64,000 bases of DNA, from contig NZ_FNDY01000001.1 in NCBI RefSeq assembly GCF_900099895.1, positions 310,001 to 374,000 of the forward strand, read 5' to 3'. Numbering within the stretch: the first letter of the stretch is position 1; each line of letters begins with the position of its first letter. This document shows, piece after piece, positions 15,898-25,403 of the stretch. A program made the position numbers and the translations under genes. Under the pieces are notes generated by a model. It had not been told where the DNA came from. It did no database searches and saw only the letters and a program-made list of their open reading frames with translations. The stretch is from Paenibacillus naphthalenovorans. Lineage in GTDB: Bacteria > Bacillota > Bacilli > Paenibacillales > NBRC-103111.

Positions 15898-17418
15898 ATG
15901 GAATTACAACTATTACTGCAAGGTTTTATGAATATATTGGACCCACAGGTTATTTTTTGGTGCGTTCTCGGGGTAATTATCGGAACATTGGTTGGCGCGC
16001 TCCCCGGGCTTGGTCCAACGGCTGGAGTAGCCCTGCTTCTGCCTCTAAGCTTCACCATCGGCGAGCTCAACGCACTAACGCTCCTCATGAGCATTTACCA
16101 GGGATCGATGTATGGAGGAAGCCTTACTTCCATTTTAATTAATGTACCGGGCGATGCCTCGTCGGCAGTAACGACTTTGGACGGTTACCAATTGACCAAA
16201 AAAGGCAAGCCCGGCATTGCGCTGGCATTAAGTGCGATTGGATCATTTATCGGCGGGATGATCGGTTTTATCGGATTGATATTTTTAACGCCGTATGTGG
16301 CCAAATGGGCATATGTTTTTGGCTCCCCTGAATATTTCGCGCTCATGTTATTTGCATTAATTGCCACAAGCGGTCTGGGCGACAAAAAATTAATCAAAGG
16401 TCTGATCGCCATGGGATTAGGATTATTAATTTCCATGATCGGCTCCGATTCCATTCAAGGTATTAACCGTTTGACATTCGGATTTTTCGAGCTTATGGAC
16501 GGTATCGACTTTGTTGTTGTGGCGATCGGTATTTTTGGTCTCTCAGAGGTGTTGATTTTAATCGAGGAGAAGGCGAAAAAATCGGAAGAATACAAAGGGA
16601 AGATTCCTTTTAGAGAACTGTTTCCGACCGTGAAGCAAATATTAAGGAACAAATGGAGTATCGCGAGAGGCTCTATCATCGGTTTTTTGGTTGGGATTTT
16701 ACCTGGCGCCGGCGCTACGATTGCGACGTTTTTAAGCTATAATTTAGAAAAGAAATTGTCCAAAACTCCTGAAGAATTTGGAAAAGGTGCCGAACAAGGC
16801 GTAAGTGCTCCGGAATCCGCAAATAATGCTTCCGTTGGGGGGGCGCTAATCCCGCTGTTCAGCTTGGGAATTCCGGGTTCGGGTACAACCGCTGTTTTGT
16901 TAGGCGCATTGGTCATGTTCGGTTTACAACCGGGACCGTTAATGCTTCAAAAATCAGGAGATCTTGTTTGGGCAGTCATTGCGGGTTTAGTGTTTGCGAA
17001 CGTATTGTTATTCATTTTAAACACAGCTTTCGTACCTGCTTTTGCTATTCTTATAAAGAAAGCGCAGCCGTACCTGATTCCTTTGATCGCCGCTCTTTGC
17101 TTTATCGGTGTTTATACGTTGTCAAACAGCTTTTTTGATATAGGTTTAATGATGATATTCGGGCTCTTGGGCTATTTCATGAAAAAGTTTGACTTTCCGC
17201 TAACGCCTTTCGTTCTGGCTGTTGTCCTTGGCAAGATGATCGAAACAAACTTAAGGCAATCTCTTTTAATCTCCAAAAACGATATGACGATTTTCTTTAC
17301 AAGACCGTTATCTTTAACTTTTATGATCTTGACCATTCTTATTCTTTGCTTGCCTGTGATCAGTAAAATATATAAATTAACGGTAACGAATAGGAGAATA
17401 ACAAAGCACGAAGGGTAA
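15898..17418 (+). CDS. tctA: Tripartite tricarboxylate transporter large permease TctA
   Basis: A full-length 506-residue permease with about 11 helices. Family motifs are GVIIGTLVGALPGLGPTAGV, SIYQGSMYGGSLTSILINVP, GFLVGILPGAGATIATFLSY and GAEQGVSAPESANNASVGGA, the two repeated glycine/proline-rich loops that define TctA. It is the ion-coupled channel subunit. It starts 12 bases after tctB. No tctC is found on either side, so the binding protein must be encoded elsewhere or the system may be crippled. Confidence 0.92.
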   Translation: MELQLLLQGFMNILDPQVIFWCVLGVIIGTLVGALPGLGPTAGVALLLPLSFTIGELNALTLLMSIYQGSMYGGSLTSILINVPGDASSAVTTLDGYQLTKKGKPGIALALSAIGSFIGGMIGFIGLIFLTPYVAKWAYVFGSPEYFALMLFALIATSGLGDKKLIKGLIAMGLGLLISMIGSDSIQGINRLTFGFFELMDGIDFVVVAIGIFGLSEVLILIEEKAKKSEEYKGKIPFRELFPTVKQILRNKWSIARGSIIGFLVGILPGAGATIATFLSYNLEKKLSKTPEEFGKGAEQGVSAPESANNASVGGALIPLFSLGIPGSGTTAVLLGALVMFGLQPGPLMLQKSGDLVWAVIAGLVFANVLLFILNTAFVPAFAILIKKAQPYLIPLIAALCFIGVYTLSNSFFDIGLMMIFGLLGYFMKKFDFPLTPFVLAVVLGKMIETNLRQSLLISKNDMTIFFTRPLSLTFMILTILILCLPVISKIYKLTVTNRRITKHEG

Positions 17419-17555
17419 AATTCGGAATAATGGCCTTAATGGACGTTTTAAGTCTATTTTGATGAAAGAGGCGGATGAACAATCCGCCTGCCCCCTTTGT
17501 GTATCCTATTCATTGGGCTTCATTCCCCGAGCAATCATTTTCACTTGTTTCCTAG

Positions 17556-18403
17556 ATGCAAGAATTATTTCAAGAAAGCTCGGACATCGTGTTTCGTTCT
17601 TTTTCGATCGGCAAGAAGCAAGAAGATCCAAGCTATTTTAGTCGCTATTGACGGCTTATACGAAAAAACCACGGTAAACGAAAATGTTCTTAAACCCTTG
17701 ATGAATCTTGATTTTCAAGAAATCAAAGGAACAGAACTGCTGACTTATGTTGAAAAAAACGTCCTTAACATGAGCAGTATAAAAAAAGAGAGATCGATGA
17801 AAAAAGGTATCGCCTTGCTGATGCAGGGGGATCCTATTTTGTTTGTTGACGGTTTAGACTACGTTTATGTTCCGGGTGCCCGGGCATGGGAAATGCGGAG
17901 CATTGATGAACCGGTTACCGAAACCACCGTGCGAGGCCCCAGAGAAGGATTTGTGGAAACACTCCGTACAAATACGTCGATGCTGCGTCGTAAAATCCAT
18001 CACCCCAAGCTGCACATTCAGCAAATGACCTTGGGAGAAATGTCGCAAACGGAAGTAGCTATCGCTTACTTATATTGACGGGATTGCCTCGCCGGGACTT
18101 GTACGGGAAGTCAAGCAACGATTGCAGCGCATTCATACCGATGGCATATTGGAAACCGGATATATCGAAGAATTTATTGAGGATGCTCCGTTCTCCATTT
18201 TCCCGACAATCTCCAATACCGAAAGGCCTGATGTGGTTGCCGCACGTTTGCTCGAAGGAAGAGCGGCTATTTTCATTGGTGGAAGCACAACGGTTTTCAT
18301 TGTGCCTCATCTCATGCTGGAATCATTCCAGTCGGCAGAAGACTATTATTCACGTCCTTATTATGCGACAATGCTCCGTTTTGTGCGATTGTTTGCTTTT
18401 TAA
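17556..18403 (+). pseudogene. Spore germination GerA-family gene, frameshifted and truncated
   Basis: Three frames together spell the soluble N-terminal domain of a GerAA/GerKA-type germinant receptor A subunit. 17556 onward gives QELFQESSDIVFRSFSIGKK; the frame shifts near 17620 to QAILVAIDGLYEKTTVNENV and then EPVTETTVRGPREGFVETLR. It shifts again near 18072 to RIHTDGILETGYIEEFIEDA and GRAAIFIGGSTTVFIVPHL. It stops at 18403 after MLRFVRLFAF, so the membrane half (about 250 residues) is missing. No gerB or gerC partners follow. The receptor cannot be functional. Confidence 0.9.
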
Positions 18404-18484
18404 ACATGGGTTTTTCTTTTTACTGCAGAATATGCTAAGCTTCAAATAACAAAAATAACCAATGGAACAAGGAGGCGATGCTTC

Positions 18485-20560
18485 TTGACAACAAAGCATA
18501 AACCCAACCGACTGGCCAACGAAAAATCTCCCTATTTGCTGCAGCACGCTTACAACCCCGTAGACTGGTATCCGTGGGGAAAAGAAGCTTTCGACCGGGC
18601 GAAAAAAGAAAACAAGCCGGTGTTTCTGAGCATCGGCTATTCCACCTGTCATTGGTGTCACGTTATGGAAAGAGAATCGTTCGAGGATGAAGAAGTGGCG
18701 GAGCTGCTGAACCGCGACTATGTTTCGATCAAGGTGGACCGGGAAGAGCGTCCGGATGTCGATCATCTGTACATGTCCGTTTGTCAAGCGATGACCGGAC
18801 AGGGGGGATGGCCGCTGACGATCATCATGACTCCGGAGAAGAAGCCGTTTTTTGCCGGAACGTATTTCCCCAAGGCCCGCAGATATGGGCGTCATGGGTT
18901 GATGGATATTTTACCGCAAATCGCCGGGAAGTGGAAGGAGAATCAGGACAAGGTGATCGAGATCGGCGAGCAGGTTGTGGAGGAGACGCAGAAGCGGCTG
19001 ATCGCCAATCTGGAGGGGGATTTATCGGAGAAGCTGCTGGATCGCGCGTTCGAGATGTATGAACGTATGTTTGATGCAAGCTACGGCGGGTTTGGGGATG
19101 CGCCGAAGTTCCCTACGAGCCATAATTTATCATTTTTGCTAAGATATTGGAAACGGACGGGCAATGAGAAAGCGCTGCATATGGTGGAGAAATCGCTTGA
19201 TGCGATGTTCCGCGGAGGCATGTACGATCATATCGGATATGGCTTTGCACGGTATTCTACGGACGAGAAGTGGCTGGTGCCGCATTTTGAAAAGATGCTG
19301 TACGATAACGCTTTGCTGACGATGACGTATGTGGAAGCGTATCAGGCGACGGGAAAGCGGTGGTACGCTGACGTGGCGGAGCAGATTATTGCTTATGTGC
19401 TAAGGGATATGACCGATCCCCAAGGCGGGTTCTACTCGGCGGAGGATGCGGATTCGGAAGGGGAGGAAGGGAAATTTTATGTCTGGTCTCCTCAAGAAGT
19501 GAAGCAGGTGCTCGGAGAGGAAGAGGGAGAGCTGTACTGCGAAGTCTATGATATTACGGAAGACGGCAATTTCGAGGGGCACAGCATCCCGAACCTGATT
19601 CACGCTACGGTAGAAACCATGGCCCGCCTGAAGCAATTGGACGAATCAGAGCTGAAAGAGCGGCTGGAGGCTTCCCGTCAAAAGCTTTTTGCCCACCGTG
19701 AGCAGCGCATCCATCCGCATAAAGACGACAAGATTCTGACCTCCTGGAACGGTCTGATGATCATGGCTTTGGCCAAAGCGGCCAAGGCGCTGGATAACCC
19801 GGAGTATGCCGATGCGGCAAAGAAAGCGGCCGCTTTCATATCGACGAAGCTGCGCAGGGAGGATGGAAGGCTCTTAGCTCGTTACCGTGACGGAGAATCG
19901 GCTTATCTCGGCTATGCCGACGATTACGCCTTCCTGGTATGGGGATTGATTGAGCTTTATGAGGCTACGTTTGAGCCAGACTATCTCCGTCAGGCGGTAG
20001 AGCTGAATGACGAGATGCTGCGGTTGTTCTGGGATGAAGCCAAGGGCGGCTTGTTCTTTTACGGAGAAGACGGGGAACAGCTCTTCACGCGACCGAAGGA
20101 AATCTACGACGGCGCTATGCCGTCGGGAAATTCGGCTGCCGCGCTAAACCTGCAGAAGCTGTCGCGCTACACCTACAATGCGGCATTGGCGCAAAAAGCA
20201 GAGCAGCAGTTGAAAGCCTTCGCCGGATCGGTGGAGCGCTATCCTTCAGGTCATGCGTTGTTTCTGATGGCAGTAGACTTTGCGTATGGAGCGCCGACGG
20301 AAATCGTGATCGCCGGAGATCCGGTAAAGGACGATACCCAAGCGATGATCCGGGAGGTGCGGCAGTCATTCCTCCCGAACGCGCTGACAATTCTTCGAAC
20401 GTCCGATCCGGCCGTTGCTGAAGAGACCGGACGTTTGATCCCGCTCGTGCAGGATAAACTGCCGCTAGGTGGACGGGCAACGGTCTATGTGTGTGAAAAT
20501 TACGCATGCCGGTCTCCGGTAAGCGATCTTGAAGAGCTGCGGGAGCTGCTAAATTTATAA
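18485..20560 (+). CDS. Thioredoxin-domain protein of the YyaL/SPATA20 family (DUF255)
   Basis: A full-length 691-residue protein. Residues 1-170 are the DUF255 thioredoxin-like domain, opening with [20 protein letters not shown] and carrying the CHWCH motif near residue 55. The remainder is an alpha/alpha toroid related to N-acylglucosamine 2-epimerases and six-hairpin glycosidases ([40 protein letters not shown]). The biochemical role is unsettled; cellobiose-2-epimerase-like and redox roles have been suggested for the fold. The start is TTG at 18485 with AAGGAGG at 18470-18476. It is transcribed alone, ending in a terminator. Confidence 0.92.
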   Translation: MTTKHKPNRLANEKSPYLLQHAYNPVDWYPWGKEAFDRAKKENKPVFLSIGYSTCHWCHVMERESFEDEEVAELLNRDYVSIKVDREERPDVDHLYMSVCQAMTGQGGWPLTIIMTPEKKPFFAGTYFPKARRYGRHGLMDILPQIAGKWKENQDKVIEIGEQVVEETQKRLIANLEGDLSEKLLDRAFEMYERMFDASYGGFGDAPKFPTSHNLSFLLRYWKRTGNEKALHMVEKSLDAMFRGGMYDHIGYGFARYSTDEKWLVPHFEKMLYDNALLTMTYVEAYQATGKRWYADVAEQIIAYVLRDMTDPQGGFYSAEDADSEGEEGKFYVWSPQEVKQVLGEEEGELYCEVYDITEDGNFEGHSIPNLIHATVETMARLKQLDESELKERLEASRQKLFAHREQRIHPHKDDKILTSWNGLMIMALAKAAKALDNPEYADAAKKAAAFISTKLRREDGRLLARYRDGESAYLGYADDYAFLVWGLIELYEATFEPDYLRQAVELNDEMLRLFWDEAKGGLFFYGEDGEQLFTRPKEIYDGAMPSGNSAAALNLQKLSRYTYNAALAQKAEQQLKAFAGSVERYPSGHALFLMAVDFAYGAPTEIVIAGDPVKDDTQAMIREVRQSFLPNALTILRTSDPAVAEETGRLIPLVQDKLPLGGRATVYVCENYACRSPVSDLEELRELLNL

Positions 20561-20571
20561 AGAGTTCTTGC

Positions 20572-20607
20572 AAGGCCGAGGGATCAAATTTCCTCGGCCT
20601 TATTTAT
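20572..20607 (+). terminator. Terminator of the YyaL-type gene
   Basis: AAGGCCGAGG (20572-20581) pairs perfectly with 20592-20601, followed by TATTTATGTT. Confidence 0.8.
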
Positions 20608-20720
20608 GTTCAGGCCCCTGAATGCGGGAAATCCTGTAACCAGGGGTTGACCGAACCTGATAGATTCCGGTACGATTTCTAAGAGAAATGGCAATCTAAA
20701 CCAAAGGAGAGGTCATAGGC

Positions 20721-21068
20721 TTGATTAGAAAAAAAGATGGGCAGTGGCGGTTGCATTGGTTAGCGCAATGGGATTTGCCTTGATCATGATGTCGGTACTA
20801 CGAGACGATGTAAACCGATTGGAACGCTTGGGGCCAAGCGAATATGGCGGCCGATGCTTCGTCCGGGCCTTCGATATGGCTTAGTGCCGGAGCACTGATG
20901 ATTCTCGGAGTCGGATACAGCCGGGTCTATTTTGGCGTTCATTACATAACCGATATTGCCGCGGGATATTTGGCGGGGCTTTTCTGCATCTCGACGGCTT
21001 TTCTGATCATCAGAGATAAGCGCACCGCAATCTCCGGCTATCGTTACATAAGCTCCTACCGGAATTAG
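20721..21068 (+). pseudogene. PAP2-family membrane phosphatase remnant
   Basis: AAAGGAGAGG at 20703-20712 precedes a TTG, but the frame breaks in an A7 run near 20730. Shifted by one, it reads a first membrane helix (VAVALVSAMGFALIMMSVL and then RDDVNRLERLG). It then jumps to the last part of the enzyme, GYSRVYFGVHYITDIAAGYL, containing the third PAP2 motif SRxxxxxHxxxD. The first two catalytic motifs (KxxxxxxRP and PSGH) are deleted. The gene therefore combines a frameshift with an internal deletion of roughly 100 codons. Confidence 0.82.
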
Positions 21069-21102
21069 TTGAGCAGGCGGTCACCGGATTTCGGCACATC
21101 GA

Positions 21103-21146
21103 AAAAACGGACAACCGTTCCTTACGAGGAAACGTTGTCCGTTTTT
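21103..21146. terminator. Bidirectional terminator between convergent genes
   Basis: A 13-base perfect stem (21103-21115 with 21134-21146) flanked by A6 and T5 tracts, so it can stop transcripts from both directions, including the GH18 gene on the minus strand. Confidence 0.88.
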
Positions 21147-21152
21147 ATCATT

Positions 21153-23087
21153 TTATTTTTCTTGTATCATGGCATTCCAGAGTTCACGAGGCTCGTAGCC
21201 TAATCGCCATGCAGCTACACCGCCCAGATCATACTTCTTGGCAATGGCAAGACGGGCTTTGACCGATTCTTCATTTTCAAGCCAAAATACGTTGGTGAAG
21301 CCGTCCTGCTTGTACTCCACCTTGTATTGGTTAAACCGGCTGTCCCAAGTCATCGACGCCTTCTTCTCGGCAATCAGCTTGGACAGGTCCTTCATGAACA
21401 AGGCCCGGTTGCTGACCAGCTTGCCCGAGGAATCCACCTGCCATTCCCGAACGTAGAAGGGAATCCCCATAATCAGCTTGTCCCTTGGAATTCCGTAGGA
21501 CAAAAACTCCTTCACGCCTTCCTCCACCCAAGAAAGACCTGCGACCGAACCTGGCTCGGTGCTGCCCTTCCAATGATGATCGTAGGTCATCGTAATGATG
21601 TAATCAACGATGCCTGCGAGCTTCTCGTGATCGAAAGCCGTTTTATCATTCCAGCTGAGGCTGCCGCGCGGCAGGTCGACCGAGATGATGAGCTTCTGTG
21701 CACGTGCTTTTTGCGTCAGTTCCTGCATAAACGCGGTGAAGCGGTCTCTGTCGGAACCAGCCAGATTCTCAAAGTCGATATTAAGCCCGTCTGCGCCAAG
21801 AGCAACCGCTTTGCTGACCAGGTCGTTGATAAATTTGGTGCGGGCCTCCGGCTTAGCCAAAAACTGAGTCGTCAGCGCCGAATCGAACTGGTTTGCGACA
21901 AGGGGATATACGGTATATCCCTGCCGTTTGAGCCAAGCTACGGTTTCTTTGTTCGAGGAATCCGTGATGTTCCCCGTAGGGTCCGCGAGTTGGAAATAGG
22001 TCGGCGAAACGACATCAAGCCCTGAAGTGTTGTTGACATGAGCGCGAATCGTCGCATCGCTGGAGGTGCCGTTCCAACCCCAGAACTGCAGCTTGCGCAG
22101 GTTATCCCAAATGCTTATTCCGTCGCTGTAAGTGCGGATCGAAGCATTGGCATAGCCTTTGGCATACCGTAAAGCGGCAGGTATCGTAGAGAAATCGGCA
22201 ATCCATTTATCGTTTTGGTACACTTGATAATAAGGATAATTATTCCAAATAGGACCGGATTTGCCGCCCACGGCCGGCGCATTGTCGTTCATGATTTTGG
22301 TGTGATCGTAAAGCTTGGCATAATTGATCGCATCATTCAAGCTGAGAAACGATTGAAGAAAGTTATCGTACTGATATACTTTGTAAGGTTTCACGTTGGA
22401 ATAGACGACTTTACCGTTTTCCGCATTGCGAATGATAGAATTAGACCATTTCAGCGATTCGTTCACCGCATCGCCAAGGTATGCAAACTTCCAGCTATCT
22501 GTGGTGTATGTACCTTGGTAGACCTGATATATCTTCTTTCCGGAACGGCGAAGCTCCGATTTTCTGCTTTCCGTTACGTTATCCCATACCCAGCGGTTTG
22601 TATCCAAATCGACGATGTAGGAATTGGCCCATTTCTTGGCTTCGGCCATGGCTTCGGCCAAGGTTTGAAACTTCCAATGGTCCAGCGTGATTTCGCCTTG
22701 GTACACACGGTACTTCGGATAGTTATTCCAAATCCAACCGCCCGATTGCAAATCGCGCACACTGGAGAATCCCCATTTGGCGGCTTCCCTTATCGCCGCA
22801 TCCCGCGTGGCAAATTCCCAGGCGGTTGAGCTGTAGCCGTGCTGGTAAACCTTGTAGCGGGGATAACTATCCCAAAGCCATTGACGTGTGGCGATGTCCT
22901 CGACATGGCTCCGATGATAGTTTTTGGCGTAATTTTCAGCAGATTTATAATCCGATGTCTCCAGTATGATGCGGTTATCCTGATAGACACGATACTTGGT
23001 CGTTTTGTCTGCGGCCATTACGGAGCCAGTGGAAGAAAAGAACAGGGTCAAGACCGACAAGGACAACAATGCCTTGCGCTTCAACAT
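21153..23087 (-). CDS. Secreted GH18 glycosyl hydrolase with six N-terminal repeats
   Basis: A 644-residue exported protein. Residues 1-25 are a signal peptide ending AMA-type at MAADK. Residues ~28-335 hold six repeats of about 45-60 residues, each with a YxVYQ core, an aromatic-rich middle, an A-x-x-x-A helix and a W-W/I-W-D/N-N-Y/V end. Residues ~336-644 are a GH18 barrel of the YaaH/YdhD spore-hydrolase type, with the catalytic DGLNIDFEN near residues 433-441 and SVDLPRGSLSW, YIITMTYDHHW and GIPFYVREW strands. It presumably cleaves chitin-like or peptidoglycan glycan. Spore-associated GH18 proteins usually carry LysM domains; these repeats are different. AAAGAGG precedes the ATG. Confidence 0.85.
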   Translation of the reverse strand: MLKRKALLSLSVLTLFFSSTGSVMAADKTTKYRVYQDNRIILETSDYKSAENYAKNYHRSHVEDIATRQWLWDSYPRYKVYQHGYSSTAWEFATRDAAIREAAKWGFSSVRDLQSGGWIWNNYPKYRVYQGEITLDHWKFQTLAEAMAEAKKWANSYIVDLDTNRWVWDNVTESRKSELRRSGKKIYQVYQGTYTTDSWKFAYLGDAVNESLKWSNSIIRNAENGKVVYSNVKPYKVYQYDNFLQSFLSLNDAINYAKLYDHTKIMNDNAPAVGGKSGPIWNNYPYYQVYQNDKWIADFSTIPAALRYAKGYANASIRTYSDGISIWDNLRKLQFWGWNGTSSDATIRAHVNNTSGLDVVSPTYFQLADPTGNITDSSNKETVAWLKRQGYTVYPLVANQFDSALTTQFLAKPEARTKFINDLVSKAVALGADGLNIDFENLAGSDRDRFTAFMQELTQKARAQKLIISVDLPRGSLSWNDKTAFDHEKLAGIVDYIITMTYDHHWKGSTEPGSVAGLSWVEEGVKEFLSYGIPRDKLIMGIPFYVREWQVDSSGKLVSNRALFMKDLSKLIAEKKASMTWDSRFNQYKVEYKQDGFTNVFWLENEESVKARLAIAKKYDLGGVAAWRLGYEPRELWNAMIQEK

Positions 23088-23201
23088 AGATCAACCTCTT
23101 TCTAGTAAGTCTACTCTATTAAACGTAAAAAGAGGGTGATAAGTTGCGTTGGAAATGAATAGGGTATTTTCATAGATAAAATAGATTGTGAAATAAACGA
23201 A

Positions 23202-23234
23202 AGCCCCCTGCCAAGATTTTCTTGACAGGGGGCT
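23202..23234 (-). terminator. Terminator of the YxcD-like gene
   Basis: A 14-base stem with one mismatch (23202-23215 with 23221-23234). On the minus strand it is followed by TTTCGTTTATTT, and it lies 13 bases after the stop codon. Confidence 0.82.
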
Positions 23235-23247
23235 GGGGCTGCTGCCG

Positions 23248-23526
23248 TTATTGTACGATGTCTGCAACGATTTCGTCTTCCAGGTTAAGCTGGATTTGAT
23301 CGCGGAACACCCGCATGTTGTACTCCTTCAGCAGATACCGTTCGATCGCTTCCAGCATATTGGCGGCAATCAGAATTTGGCTGCGTCCTTCCGCATGCAC
23401 TTCCGCCGAGAAGCCCAAATCCTCATCCCACATGAGCTCCACTTCAACCTGCGTGGGCTGAATTTGCTTGCGTTCAGCAATATTCAGGCAAATGGCATTG
23501 ATGATATCTTGTTCCGAAAGTCTCAT
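23248..23526 (-). CDS. YxcD-family small protein (DUF2653)
   Basis: A 92-residue acidic cytosolic protein, matching the Bacillales YxcD/DUF2653 pattern: it begins RLSEQDIINAICLNIAERK and continues with VEVELMWDEDLGFSAEV and EAIERYLLKEYNMRVFRDQI. No function is established for the family. It lies 36 bases downstream of the small membrane protein gene on the same strand and is likely co-transcribed with it. GAGGTT precedes the start. Confidence 0.78.
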   Translation of the reverse strand: MRLSEQDIINAICLNIAERKQIQPTQVEVELMWDEDLGFSAEVHAEGRSQILIAANMLEAIERYLLKEYNMRVFRDQIQLNLEDEIVADIVQ

Positions 23527-23562
23527 TAGCGCGCTAACCTCTTTTGAACAGAGTTTTGTACA

Positions 23563-24015
23563 TTACAAACGCTTCGGTTCTTCGTTGAGTTTTTCTTTTT
23601 TGCGGTCCTTAAAGAATGCGATAAGACGGAACACGATGAGAACCAGTGCCGCGATCGCAAGCAGGTTGACCATCATGCCGAGCATTTCGCCAAGGAAGCC
23701 CATACCGCCGAACAAGCCGCCGAACAGCATGCCTGCCAGACCGCCGATCATCAAGCCTTTCATCAAACCGCCGCCGAAAAATCCGGGTTTTTGCGTTGCC
23801 GCAGTACCAGCCTGTTGGTTGGACGTCGTCGATTGGTTTCGATTGATATTATTGTTTGGCGTTTGAGTTGTCGATCCCGAGCTTGGGCTGAAGCTTTTCT
23901 TCGAAGAGCTGTATGATCTTTTGGCGTCCGCCTGATCAGGCAGGGTGACCGTTGTAAACGATAAAGCGACCACGCTAGCCAACAGAATCATAGACAATTT
24001 TTTCTTCCACATCAT
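23563..24015 (-). CDS. Small exported/membrane protein with glycine-rich hydrophobic segment
   Basis: About 150 residues. A signal peptide or first helix (KLSMILLASVVALSFTTVTL) precedes a Ser/Thr/Asn/Gln-rich low-complexity stretch (~30-75), then a glycine-rich hydrophobic region (GLMIGGLAGMLFGGLFGGMG), a second helix and a charged C-terminus (FKDRKKEKLNEEPKRL). The layout resembles the Tim44-like small membrane proteins of Bacillota, but the Tim44 domain itself is missing. GGAGG abuts the first ATG (24021), so the ATG at 24015, 6 bases further, is the better start. Function unknown. Confidence 0.65.
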   Translation of the reverse strand: MMWKKKLSMILLASVVALSFTTVTLPDQADAKRSYSSSKKSFSPSSGSTTQTPNNNINRNQSTTSNQQAGTAATQKPGFFGGGLMKGLMIGGLAGMLFGGLFGGMGFLGEMLGMMVNLLAIAALVLIVFRLIAFFKDRKKEKLNEEPKRL

Positions 24016-24142
24016 GAGCATCCTCCAGTATATATAGTATTTTCAAGATGTACTACGATCAATGTTGACGATGGTTTCACATTTTAAACGAAAAGGTTAA
24101 AATAAAATTAAAATCTGATGAACGTCCAAAGGATGAATGCCG

Positions 24143-24721
24143 ATGAACTTATACCCGAAAGCTTATATCGACTATTTGTTTCATTTTCATGCCGAGCGGG
24201 ATTTTTTCGAATGTCACGAAGTGCTGGAAGAATATTGGAAGGAGCATCCGGAAGACCCGAACAGCGAAGCGTATGTCGGCCTGATTCAGGTGGCTGTTTC
24301 GCTTTACCATCAAAGACGGGGCAATCTGTCCGGAGCGGTCAAAATGCTAACCAGCGCCATCCAGCGGCTAGACAAGGAACGGCTGGAACGACTTGGCATC
24401 GATGGAGAGAAGTTCAGGGAGCGCCTTCAGGCTCGTTTGCAGGAATGCATGGATCCGGAGAGCTTCATCTACTCGGATCCGGACATCCCCTTGAAGGACG
24501 AGACACTGATAACCTTATGCGGTCAGGCTTGCGCCCGCACCGGCAAAGTATGGGGACAGCCAACGGATATGAACGATGCGTTTCTGATTCATAAGCATAC
24601 CTTGCGTGACCGCAGCACGGTCGTGGCGGAGCGGGAGCTTCAGAAACAGCTCAAGCGGAAGCAGCGGTTGAAGCGGGAGACGGATGATGGAGAAGCTGAA
24701 ATAAAAAAATCATCGCAGTGA
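24143..24721 (+). CDS. DUF309 domain protein
   Basis: About 192 residues. The N-terminal ~70 residues carry the DUF309 signature: HAERDFFECHEVLEEYWKEH followed by a helix with YVGLIQVAVSLYHQRRGNLS. The C-terminal third is charged and ends in a Lys/Arg-rich helix. Members are found across Bacillota and archaea without proven activity; the conserved His/Glu pattern is reminiscent of a small helical metal-binding bundle, which is inference. AAAGGA at 24128-24133 lies 9 bases from the ATG at 24143; an ATG at 24137 is too close to it. Confidence 0.82.
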   Translation: MNLYPKAYIDYLFHFHAERDFFECHEVLEEYWKEHPEDPNSEAYVGLIQVAVSLYHQRRGNLSGAVKMLTSAIQRLDKERLERLGIDGEKFRERLQARLQECMDPESFIYSDPDIPLKDETLITLCGQACARTGKVWGQPTDMNDAFLIHKHTLRDRSTVVAERELQKQLKRKQRLKRETDDGEAEIKKSSQ

Positions 24722-24778
24722 AGGCCGATAACGCATATCGGCAGCTCCGCGATGATTTCGTTTAGTCCATGGATACGT

Positions 24779-25348
24779 TCAGCCGATGGCCTCATATCCG
24801 TTGGAGATGATGTCCAGGCGGCCCGTTTCCGGATGGATGATTAAGCCGTGCACGGGCAAATCTTTGGGCAGCAGCGGATGGTTTCTGATCAGCTTTACGC
24901 TGTTGACGACACCGTCGTGCACGTAATCGAAGCCGGTCAGAAAACCGTCAAGATTGATACCCGCATTCTGCAGCGTATCGATCAGCTCGCTCGTTACGCC
25001 GCGGCTGCGGGCTTTGTTCAGTACATCTTTCGCATTCAGTCCGGTCATGCCGCACTCGTAGTGGCCGACAACAAAGACCTCCTTGGCATTGAGCTCATAA
25101 ACCGCCACAATGATGCTCCGCATAATACTTCCGAACGGATGGGAGACGATCGCCCCGGCATTCTTGATAATTTTGGCATCTCCGTTGCGCAGGTTCATCG
25201 CTTTGGGCAGCAGCTCGGTAAGACGTGTATCCATACAGGTCAGGATGACCATTTTTTTATCGGGAAATTTGGTGGTTTTAAACTGCTCGTACGCTTTGGC
25301 CTCCACGAATGCCTGATTGTGTTCGATAATATCGGATAATATAGACAT
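24779..25348 (-). CDS. Beta-class carbonic anhydrase
   Basis: A 189-residue enzyme interconverting CO2 and bicarbonate. Zinc ligands and catalytic residues are visible: Cys38, Asp40 and Arg42 in TCMDTRL, and His96 and Cys99 in GHYECGM. KIIKNAGAIVS and VHGLIIHPETGRLDII complete the fold. This short branch is common in Bacillales (YbcF/YvdA relatives). The ATG at 25348 is preceded by GGGGAGGAC; the frame is open 29 codons further, but that would overlap the next gene on the same strand. It follows a HesB-like gene. Confidence 0.92.
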   Translation of the reverse strand: MSILSDIIEHNQAFVEAKAYEQFKTTKFPDKKMVILTCMDTRLTELLPKAMNLRNGDAKIIKNAGAIVSHPFGSIMRSIIVAVYELNAKEVFVVGHYECGMTGLNAKDVLNKARSRGVTSELIDTLQNAGINLDGFLTGFDYVHDGVVNSVKLIRNHPLLPKDLPVHGLIIHPETGRLDIISNGYEAIG

Positions 25349-25403
25349 CTCTAGTCCTCCCCAATAGGTCAAATCTATGATCCAGTTTTCTTTGCTCTTT
25401 ATA

